NCBI GenBank assembly: GCA_020050685.1
Contig: JAGVKG010000063.1
Location: 1 to 48,412 of the forward strand
Length of the DNA stretch: 48,412 nt
Source: Candidatus Obscuribacterales bacterium
Lineage (GTDB): Bacteria; Cyanobacteriota; Vampirovibrionia; Obscuribacterales; Obscuribacteraceae
Direction: 5' to 3'
In this document: in pieces, positions 42,580 through 48,412 of the stretch
Layout: each line of letters opens with the position of its first letter
Numbering within the stretch: the first letter of the stretch is position 1
Translations under genes and position numbers: made by a program
Notes under the pieces: generated by a model
Databases searched by the model: none
Seen by the model: the letters and a program-made list of their open reading frames with translations, nothing else
Told to the model about the DNA's origin: nothing

Positions 42580-43383
42580 ATGTTTTCTGGTCTTGGTGCA
42601 ATTGCACTGAATACATTTCGCGAAACCGTGCGTGATCGTATTTTGTATGCATTTGTTCTTTTTGCCTTTCTTTTTACGCTGGCAGGAATAATTTTGGGCA
42701 GTCTTTCGATTGGTCAAAACGAACGCATCTTGCAAGATATGGGTTTGGCAGTAATTTCCATGATTGGTGGCATTATTGCCATATTTCTCGGCACAAACCT
42801 TGTGTATAAAGAAATAGACAGACGCACCATTTACCTCATATTGACAAAGCCAATTGCTCGCTGGCAATTTGTCCTGGGGAAATATTTAGGACTTTCATTT
42901 TGTATTTTTGTGGTTACAGGTCTGATGGGTATTTTTCTCGTTGGACTTTTGGCTGTTTTTGGCGCTGAAGTGAAAGCGCTTGTCTTGGTTGCTCAAGCTA
43001 TTGGCTTGATTTATTTGGAGCTGCTTTTTGTCATTGCCGTGGCCACCTTTTTCTCCACCTTTGCCACACCACTAATGAGTGTTTTGTTTACTTTGGCAAT
43101 TTGGCTGATTGGTCATATGAGTCAGGCATTGCTTGAGCTTTCCAAGCTTTCGCAAGCAAATACATCCGACGCCGCATGTATCCCCTCGTGCACCAAACTT
43201 GGTCAGGTAATGTATTGGATTGTGCCGGATTTGGCCAAGTTGACACAGGTACGTTATGAACTAATTTCGCTTCGACCGGTAGATTGCGAAATCCTCTTTT
43301 ATCTAATTACCTATATACTGGCGTATATTATTTTTCTTTTGCTGTTGTCGACTTTGGTAACTGAACAAAGAGAGTTTTCTTGA
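42580..43383 (+). CDS. ABC-2 type exporter permease
   Basis: A 267-residue membrane protein with six hydrophobic segments: an N-terminal amphipathic TFRETVRDRILYAFVLFAFL, EIDRRTIYLILTKPI after the second segment (a hallmark of ABC-2 permeases), then four further segments ending in LAYIIFLLLLSTLV. It forms the membrane half of an exporter with the preceding ATPase. The cargo is unknown. A TTGA or two-base junction joins it to the prepilin peptidase gene, so the exporter is in one operon with the pilus genes. Confidence 0.88.
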   Translation: MFSGLGAIALNTFRETVRDRILYAFVLFAFLFTLAGIILGSLSIGQNERILQDMGLAVISMIGGIIAIFLGTNLVYKEIDRRTIYLILTKPIARWQFVLGKYLGLSFCIFVVTGLMGIFLVGLLAVFGAEVKALVLVAQAIGLIYLELLFVIAVATFFSTFATPLMSVLFTLAIWLIGHMSQALLELSKLSQANTSDAACIPSCTKLGQVMYWIVPDLAKLTQVRYELISLRPVDCEILFYLITYILAYIIFLLLLSTLVTEQREFS

Positions 43384-44381
43384 GCATGCCACCACTTCCA
43401 GATCTGACAATATACGTTTTGGTATTTGTGGTTGGAGCAGTAGTCGGCAGCTTTTTAAATGTATTGGCTCTTAGAACTTTAGAGGGGCGTTCTGTTATTT
43501 GGCCGCCATCTTCCTGCCCGGCTTGCGGAAAGCGCATCGCCTTTCAAGACAATATTCCAATCCTTTCCTTTTTCCTTTTGCGCGGGAAGTGTCGCGCTTG
43601 CCAAGCGGTAATTTCTTGGCAATACCCTTTGGTAGAGCTGGTGACGGCAATTTTGGCCGTGGTTTTATTCTTTCGCTTTGGGCTAAGTTGGGAATTTGCC
43701 GGTATGTGCATACTGGGCTCTTGTCTAATTGCAGTTACAGTGACGGATTTACGCGAAAAACTAATTCCGCATGATATCACCTATCCGACAATCGTTTTGG
43801 GGTTGATTTATTCTGCTTTTGTCCGCAATGATTTAATGGGCGCTTTGGCTGGTATTGGTGCAAGCTATTTGATTTTTGATTTCTTAGCGCACTATGGCTT
43901 AGTAATTTACCAAAAGCTCAAACCGGAATCCGTTGGTGAAGACATCGACGTTATGGGTGGTGGCGATGCAGTATTATCGGCGGTGATTGCCGCTTGGCTG
44001 GGTTGGCAAAGATTGGTTTTGGCCTTGGCTGTCGGTTTTCTGATTGGCACCATTATCGGCATGATTCTCTTGGTTAGAGAAGTGATGCAAGCGGGGCTTT
44101 TGGCTGATGCGCTGAAGAAGGCCGTGATTGGTGCGGCAGGTGGTGCTGTCCTCATGGCAGTCACGGCACTTGTGATTAACCTGGCAACCGGCCCATTAAA
44201 CGTCAACATTTCCTGGCTGGTTTTTTCCGGCTTGGGTGCTGTCTGCGGGGGGCTTCTAGGGTTTGTCCTAGTTGGCACTCAGGTCTCCAAACCTTTTCCC
44301 TTCGGCCCGGCTCTTGCCTTAGGCGCCCTAGTGGCAATTTTTATAGATCCTGTTGCTACCTTCTTATCTGGTGGGGCATAA
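43380..44381 (+). CDS. pilD: Prepilin peptidase (leader peptidase/N-methyltransferase)
   Basis: An inner-membrane aspartyl protease that removes leaders from type IV prepilins and N-methylates the new N-terminus. The cytosolic zinc module has two CxxC pairs (SSCPACGKR and GKCRACQAV); the protease aspartates are in VTVTDLREKLIPHD and MGGGDAVLS. About nine hydrophobic segments give 333 residues, longer than the usual 230-290 owing to extra C-terminal segments. Start: TTG 43380 overlaps the permease stop (TTGA) with GAGAG 5 nt upstream; ATG 43386 is a close alternative. It probably processes the pilins at 10252 and 11046. Confidence 0.93.
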   Translation: MSMPPLPDLTIYVLVFVVGAVVGSFLNVLALRTLEGRSVIWPPSSCPACGKRIAFQDNIPILSFFLLRGKCRACQAVISWQYPLVELVTAILAVVLFFRFGLSWEFAGMCILGSCLIAVTVTDLREKLIPHDITYPTIVLGLIYSAFVRNDLMGALAGIGASYLIFDFLAHYGLVIYQKLKPESVGEDIDVMGGGDAVLSAVIAAWLGWQRLVLALAVGFLIGTIIGMILLVREVMQAGLLADALKKAVIGAAGGAVLMAVTALVINLATGPLNVNISWLVFSGLGAVCGGLLGFVLVGTQVSKPFPFGPALALGALVAIFIDPVATFLSGGA

Positions 44382-44430
44382 TAAAAAGGCAGCGTGAAGT
44401 GTGGGAATAATGAGATACAAGGCAAGTGTC

Positions 44431-44520
44431 AAACCAGCGAGCGAAGGATTGCGAGGAGCAGTCTGCAGCGAGCGCCAAAAGAGCGGAGCAATTGGTGCTC
44501 CGCACCAACTGCGGAGCGTA
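44431..44520 (-). repeat. Dispersed structured repeat, copy R7
   Basis: On the minus strand: TACGCTCCGCAG, hairpin TTGGTGC-gga-GCACCAA (44492-44508), CTCCGCTC, GGCGCTC, GACTGC-tcctc-GCAATCC and CCTTCGCTCGCTGG. Reversed relative to the pilus operon, it ends 6 nt before the pilMN start codon. Confidence 0.75.
44513..44516 (+). promoter_or_regulatory. GGAG of repeat R7 as putative pilMN ribosome-binding site
   Basis: GGAG, the complement of the conserved CTCC head of R7, lies 10 nt before ATG 44527 and is the only Shine-Dalgarno-like site there. The hairpin at 44492-44508 is just upstream. Confidence 0.5.
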
Positions 44521-44526
44521 TAGATA

Positions 44527-46302
44527 ATGTTCTCCTTCGGTAAAAAAGCTGGTCCCAGTCTTGGTCTCGACATTAATAGTCAGTCGATCAACCTGATTCA
44601 ACTGGAAAAGACAAAGCGAGGAATGGAAGTCGTTGGCTTTGCTTCCATGCCTTCCGTTGCTAGTGCGGTGAAGGAAGGATTGATTATTGATCCGGAAACG
44701 ATTGGCCAGCAAGTTGCCGATTTGTTTGCCGAACTAGGATCGAAGATCCCTAAGAACCGTTGTTTTGTGAATGTGGCAGTACCTGGGCAATCGGTAATTA
44801 TCCGCCTCTTGCCCGTGCCAACTGGTATGCCGGAAGATGAACTGGCTGACGTGGTGCGGCAAGAGGCAATCAACCACATTCCCTTTCCCTTGGAAGAAGC
44901 GAACTTGGATTGGGCAGTGATGCCGGCAACCGAGCGCACCGAACCTGATGGTGTTGTGCGTGTTGATGTGATTTTGGCGGCTATGCAAAAGTCTTTAGTC
45001 GATTCCTACTGGCGTGTGGCTGAAGTGGCCGGATGCCGTTTGGGTTCCATTTCCATTTCTTCTTTAGCGGCAATAAAAGCATTGGCGCTGGCTGGTTATT
45101 TTTTGCAGGATGACAAATTGACTATGTCTGTCAACTTGCGCCAAGAAGGCACAGATATTTCTGTGGTGAAAAATGGCATGCCGTTATTCAGCCGCTCTGT
45201 GGTGCTCGGCATCGATTCACTTTCTGAATCGATTTCGCGATCACTCGACATATCGATTGACGAATCGCGCGAACTAATTCCGCAAGCACCAATTTTGGGA
45301 GTGAGCTTGGCGGATCAAAAACTCTTGCAAGTGGCACAAATTGCCCGCACCGTACTTGGTGACATTACAGATGAAGTTGGCCGCTCACTAGATTTCTATC
45401 GCTCGCAAGTTGAAGAAGTGAACATCAGTCAAATAGTGCTTTCTGGCATTGGTTGCGAAGTGCCGACGGTTGATCGGTTTTTCCAAAACCGCCTGAACAT
45501 CGATACCGTAGTTGGTGATTCCTTCCGGGAATTTATTGACTCCACGCCTTTGATGGAAGCCAGAAAGACTAGTTGCACAACAGCCGTTGGTTCTGCAGCA
45601 GAAGCAACTTGGTTGCCGATCGCCACTGTAGATGTAGATTTGAATCGAGAAGGTCCATCAGGAGCCGCCTTCGAAGGTGGCGAGGGTGGTCTTCCTGCTA
45701 TTGAAGTTGATACTCCTTGGTTTAAACCAGCCCTAATTGTTGGTGTAGTTGCCCTTGTTGCCGTCCTTGGTGTCTGGGTTTATATTTCTCAGGTTGATAT
45801 TCCCAGGAAGCAAGCAGAGATTCAGCAGTTAGAAGCAGACAATCAAATTGCCCAAAGCAAGTTGAAAAACCTGCCGCGCTTGATCGAAGAAAGAGATGGC
45901 TTGTTGAGAAAGAAACATGTTCTGCAAGGGATCGTTAATCACTTGAGTCCATGGCCGCAAGTCTTGTCTGCTGTAAGCGACAGCTGCCCGGATGGGGTGC
46001 AAATCAAGAAATTAGAAGTGTCTCCGGCTAAAATTACGGTCACCGGCACCTCTACCGATTTTGCTAAGATATCGCACTTTGCCATCAACCTTAACGGCAC
46101 CAATTTGGCAACATCAACGAATATTGAAATGGCCAAACGTGAACAAACCGATCCGAGAATTATTGACTTTGAATTGAATTCACTGATCAATCCACAAGCT
46201 GCCAGCCAAAGCCCAGCCAATCTAAACCCGGCTCAGCCACAAGTAAGCGCACGGCCTGCAGCAATACCTGGAAAGACTGCCGGATTAGCGCCGAGCAATT
46301 GA
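44527..46302 (+). CDS. Fused PilM-PilN type IV pilus assembly protein
   Basis: A 591-residue fusion of two normally separate proteins. Residues 1 to about 365 are PilM, an actin-like cytosolic ATP-binding protein: MFSFGKKAGPSLGLDINSQS, VNVAVPGQSVIIRLL, QEAINHIPFPLEEANLDW, SRSVVLGIDSLSESI and IVLSGIGCEVP. Residues about 370-580 are PilN: a short VDVDLNREGP segment resembling the PilM-binding motif of PilN, a membrane helix at about 401-422, a coiled coil to about 475, and a ferredoxin-like end. It therefore puts PilM and the PilN periplasmic part in one chain across the inner membrane. The C-terminal 40 residues are Ala/Pro/Gln-rich. pilO follows by 25 nt. Confidence 0.9.
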   Translation: MFSFGKKAGPSLGLDINSQSINLIQLEKTKRGMEVVGFASMPSVASAVKEGLIIDPETIGQQVADLFAELGSKIPKNRCFVNVAVPGQSVIIRLLPVPTGMPEDELADVVRQEAINHIPFPLEEANLDWAVMPATERTEPDGVVRVDVILAAMQKSLVDSYWRVAEVAGCRLGSISISSLAAIKALALAGYFLQDDKLTMSVNLRQEGTDISVVKNGMPLFSRSVVLGIDSLSESISRSLDISIDESRELIPQAPILGVSLADQKLLQVAQIARTVLGDITDEVGRSLDFYRSQVEEVNISQIVLSGIGCEVPTVDRFFQNRLNIDTVVGDSFREFIDSTPLMEARKTSCTTAVGSAAEATWLPIATVDVDLNREGPSGAAFEGGEGGLPAIEVDTPWFKPALIVGVVALVAVLGVWVYISQVDIPRKQAEIQQLEADNQIAQSKLKNLPRLIEERDGLLRKKHVLQGIVNHLSPWPQVLSAVSDSCPDGVQIKKLEVSPAKITVTGTSTDFAKISHFAINLNGTNLATSTNIEMAKREQTDPRIIDFELNSLINPQAASQSPANLNPAQPQVSARPAAIPGKTAGLAPSN

Positions 46303-46317
46303 GCGCCGAGCAATTGA
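46288..46317 (+). repeat. 15-bp tandem duplication at the pilMN stop
   Basis: GCGCCGAGCAATTGA occurs twice without a gap (46288-46302 and 46303-46317). The first copy encodes the last four residues and stop of pilMN; the second repeats them in frame after the stop, then GAGAGGAAAGAG leads to pilO. Confidence 0.9.
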
Positions 46318-46327
46318 GAGGAAAGAG

Positions 46328-47032
46328 ATGAGCTTAAGAGACAAAATTTTAGTTTGCTTGGTGCCATTCTTATTGGCGGCTATTCTCTGGTTTGGTTTGG
46401 CTAGTCAGGCATATGTAGACTGGCAAGAAAAAGACAAACAAATTGAAGAGAAGAATCAAGAGCAAACCCAATTGAAAACCAAGCTGGCCAACTTAGCCAG
46501 AGTGGATAAGGAAAGAGCAGCGCTGAATCTGGATATCGAAGCTCTTCGATCTGCTGTTCCGAAAAGTCCGGACTTGGATATTTTGCTGATTGATTTGGAA
46601 AAAATGTGTTTGGATTCAAGCATGGATTTAGTGTCGGTAGATAAGCCGGATGCTAAGTCTTTGTCAGATACTCAAGCGCAAGACGCGGAAGCAAAGGAAC
46701 TGGCAAGTGCATCTGGCAAGCTGAGTGTTGGTGCAAAAAGCAAGGATGTTGCTTTGGGTGCAAAGGCAGACAAATCAAAAACGCCAGGCGGAAAGAATGA
46801 AGTTAAGAGTGCGGAAGAAGAAGCCGGGCTCAACAAACAAGTCTTGAGTGTAACCGTGATTGGTGATTATCCCTCCTTGATTGAATTGATGAAGAAGTTG
46901 CAAGGCTATGAAAGAGTGACCGGAATAGGAAAGATCACCATCGGCTTGCCTGATGCAAAGGACAAAGGAAAAGGAGATCCGTCCAAGCAGCTAAAAATTA
47001 GTTTTCTCCTAACGGCGTATTATCTTCCGTAG
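46328..47032 (+). CDS. pilO: Type IV pilus assembly protein PilO
   Basis: An inner-membrane alignment-complex protein that pairs with PilN. The N-terminal membrane helix (residues about 7-27), a coiled coil from about 30 to 75 (EEKNQEQTQLKTKLANLARV) and a C-terminal ferredoxin-like domain (VLSVTVIGDYPSLIELMKKL, ITIGLPDAKDKGKGD) follow the PilO order. A Lys/Ala-rich charged linker of about 60 residues between them (residues about 115-165) is an extra. The 234-residue length is usual. GAGGAAAG precedes the ATG. The pilP-like gene starts 8 nt after the stop. Confidence 0.9.
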   Translation: MSLRDKILVCLVPFLLAAILWFGLASQAYVDWQEKDKQIEEKNQEQTQLKTKLANLARVDKERAALNLDIEALRSAVPKSPDLDILLIDLEKMCLDSSMDLVSVDKPDAKSLSDTQAQDAEAKELASASGKLSVGAKSKDVALGAKADKSKTPGGKNEVKSAEEEAGLNKQVLSVTVIGDYPSLIELMKKLQGYERVTGIGKITIGLPDAKDKGKGDPSKQLKISFLLTAYYLP

Positions 47033-47040
47033 AGGCATGT

Positions 47041-48249
47041 ATGAACGATTCACAACGAACGAGATTGATGCTTTTGTTTATGTCCGGGATTTTGTTAATC
47101 GGCGGAGGTTTGCTTTGGGTTCATACTCAAAGACAGCCAGCTGAAGATACTACCTACCAAGAGCAGCTCGCCGCGTTGCAGAAGTTGAAAAAAATCAAGA
47201 AGCATCATCCGGCAGCGGAAATGTCCCAACAAGTGTCTCCGGTCGGTCAGCCCGGGACCGCACCGCTAAATGTATCGGCTCCTGGTGAAAAGACTGCTGT
47301 TGCTAAGCTGCCAGATGCTACGCCCACTATGCCTTCTGTGCCTACTGGTACATTTACGAGTACCGCAACCAGTAGCGCGTCCAATTCGCGTGGCACAACA
47401 ACCGCTACTACTCGGACGACCGTTGCCGGAACTAAGACCACTGTTGTGACTAAGGCGACAACTGTACAAAGTGCGCTTCTGCCAAATCAAGTAGCGCAAC
47501 AGCCAGTTGTTCCGGTGCAGTCCTCAACAATGGCTCGTTTGTCCGGCAGTGCCCAGCCGATGAAACAAGGTGTCGCGCCAGTGCAAAATGTACCGTTTGG
47601 CAGCAAGCTCAGTGCGCAACAAAATATTCAACAGTCCGGTGGGCAGGCTGCGGCCCCTCAAGCAGTTGCTCCGCAACCTAACAAGAATGTTGCCGCTACA
47701 AATCCGCAGCAAGCGCAAATTGCTGCCCGTGAGAATGCCGGACGACAGGATCCGTTTAAGTACGTTTCCGGGTACAAACCATTTCCACGCGCCTCGAAAG
47801 AACAAGTCGATAGCCTGGGAGATGATACGATGTCCGGTGACGATTCGGGCGGGCCTAAATTTCAGAATTTTATTCAGCATACCAAGAACAAAATTGCTCA
47901 AGCGTCTAAAAAACAAAACATGCTTGTGCCACCACCCCCACCCATGGGAGAAAGTCTGGCACCATCATCAAGTGGTTATTCATCAGGATTGCCTATTGAC
48001 GAGTTGCCTGCTCCACCCACCAGACCTTCGATTGCCGATAAGATGAAGTTGGTCGGTGTGATTGGTGACCGAGCCATATTCAAATTTTCTGATAACAAAT
48101 CACGCATGGACAATAAATGGCCCAAGACAATTACCTTGGCGCCTGGTCAAAAATTTGAATCAGTAAGCTTAGTGAATGTAGCCGACACGTCTGTCACTCT
48201 CGACGAAGACGGCGAACGCTCCGTGAAGAGTTTGGATCCTATCAAATAA
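47041..48249 (+). CDS. PilP-like type IV pilus assembly lipoprotein analogue
   Basis: A 402-residue protein with one N-terminal membrane helix (residues about 8-25), a long low-complexity linker (residues about 60-325, rich in Thr, Ala, Gln and Pro, with TTTATTRTTVAGTKTTVVTK), a GRQDPF patch near residue 236 like that linking PilP to the complex, and a C-terminal beta domain from about 330 (MKLVGVIGDRAIFKF, LAPGQKFESVSLVNVADTSV) as in PilP, which connects PilN/PilO to the PilQ secretin. It lacks a lipobox, so it differs from classical PilP. The name rests on order after pilO and the C-terminal pattern. Confidence 0.7.
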   Translation: MNDSQRTRLMLLFMSGILLIGGGLLWVHTQRQPAEDTTYQEQLAALQKLKKIKKHHPAAEMSQQVSPVGQPGTAPLNVSAPGEKTAVAKLPDATPTMPSVPTGTFTSTATSSASNSRGTTTATTRTTVAGTKTTVVTKATTVQSALLPNQVAQQPVVPVQSSTMARLSGSAQPMKQGVAPVQNVPFGSKLSAQQNIQQSGGQAAAPQAVAPQPNKNVAATNPQQAQIAARENAGRQDPFKYVSGYKPFPRASKEQVDSLGDDTMSGDDSGGPKFQNFIQHTKNKIAQASKKQNMLVPPPPPMGESLAPSSSGYSSGLPIDELPAPPTRPSIADKMKLVGVIGDRAIFKFSDNKSRMDNKWPKTITLAPGQKFESVSLVNVADTSVTLDEDGERSVKSLDPIK

Positions 48250-48316
48250 ACGCTCCGTCGGCTGGCGCCTCCTCCGCGCGTCAAGACGCTTCCATGATGC
48301 GCCGCCATTTGTTAAG
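48250..48316 (+). repeat. Dispersed structured repeat, copy R8 (truncated)
   Basis: Starting at the base after the pilP-like stop: ACGCTCCGTCGG, CGCCTCCTCCGCGCGTC, AAGACGCTT, then CATGATGCGCCGCC. The head is as well conserved as in R2 and R3, while the terminal hairpin is missing. Confidence 0.8.
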
Positions 48317-48371
48317 GCCGGAAATTTCTCAATTTTTCGTTAGGCATTGACGGGGATAGAGATAAGAAAAC

Positions 48372-48391
48372 AGTAGATTGGTAAATCTACT
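48372..48391. other. Hairpin near the window end
   Basis: AGTAGATT-ggta-AATCTACT is a perfect 8-bp stem with a 4-nt loop followed by TTTGC. It lies after the pilP-like gene and R8 and may be a weak terminator or part of the leader of the next gene outside the window. Confidence 0.4.
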
Positions 48392-48412
48392 TTGCAAAAG
48401 ACAAAAATTGTG

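Noticed and set aside
6851-48316. CRISPR array as explanation of the repeats
   Set aside because: Copies are scattered, mostly single, of both orientations and divergent in sequence, with no regular spacers and no cas genes in the window.

Overview
The window looks like a chromosomal segment of a diderm bacterium on the non-photosynthetic side of the cyanobacterial lineage (Melainabacteria/Vampirovibrionia, perhaps Obscuribacterales-like). This placement is an inference from gene content: a short DprA/SLOG protein and a DUF1574-like SGNH protein of kinds known from cyanobacteria, a SigF/SigB-type group 3 sigma factor, TolC (so an outer membrane is present), MraY, LytR-CpsA-Psr and amidase cell-wall genes, and a type IV pilus assembly set. 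No photosynthesis genes, plasmid functions, intact insertion sequences, prophage or CRISPR array were seen. Base composition looks moderate and codon use even, so nothing stands out as recently acquired. Many genes start with TTG or GTG.

Layout. 1-8.1 kb: ndk and pcrA/uvrD on the minus strand; then a DprA-like gene, mraY and a large TPR gene on plus, and a minus-strand GT9 glycosyltransferase. 8.1-12.6 kb: an LCP cell-wall ligase, a small basic protein with a strong terminator, two related type IV pilins each with its own promoter, and a TPR-like membrane-anchored protein. 12.6-17.3 kb: a 1255-residue membrane/spermidine-synthase-like/TPR fusion and an MBL-fold hydrolase. 17.4-19.1 kb (minus): MgtC and RlmN. 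19.3-25.4 kb (plus): secA, tsaB, rimI, a BioY-like protein and a metallophosphoesterase, packed tightly. 25.4-27 kb (minus): a hypothetical protein and a matrixin-like zinc protease. 27.4-34 kb: a Tyr/Gln-rich repeat protein, an SGNH-like protein, glmU, an LSm-like small protein (minus) and argS behind a structured leader. 34-38.1 kb: amidase and DUF547 (minus), a CpdA-like phosphoesterase (plus), and tRNA-Ala(GGC) (minus). 38.4-48.3 kb, all plus: isochorismatase, tolC, sigF-like sigma factor, ABC exporter pair, prepilin peptidase, a fused pilM-pilN, pilO and a pilP-like gene; the operon probably continues to pilQ beyond the window.

The genes converge on envelope biogenesis (GlmU, MraY, LCP, amidase, GT9, TolC, SecA) and type IV pili (two pilins, PilD, PilMN, PilO, PilP-like, with a sigma factor of the class that controls pili in some cyanobacteria).

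The most notable undescribed signal is a family of about 90-bp intergenic repeats, eight copies in 48 kb. They share a TTTAA-GCTCCGTCG head, a central CTCC...GACGCTC block and, in the better copies, a terminal 7-bp hairpin with a 5-nt loop (TCCTC, TCACC or TCATC). The stem sequence differs between copies while pairing is kept. Other items are a natural PilM-PilN fusion, an 84-residue SecA insertion with an acidic tail, a three-hairpin argS leader, and a putative LSm-like protein beside a repeat copy.
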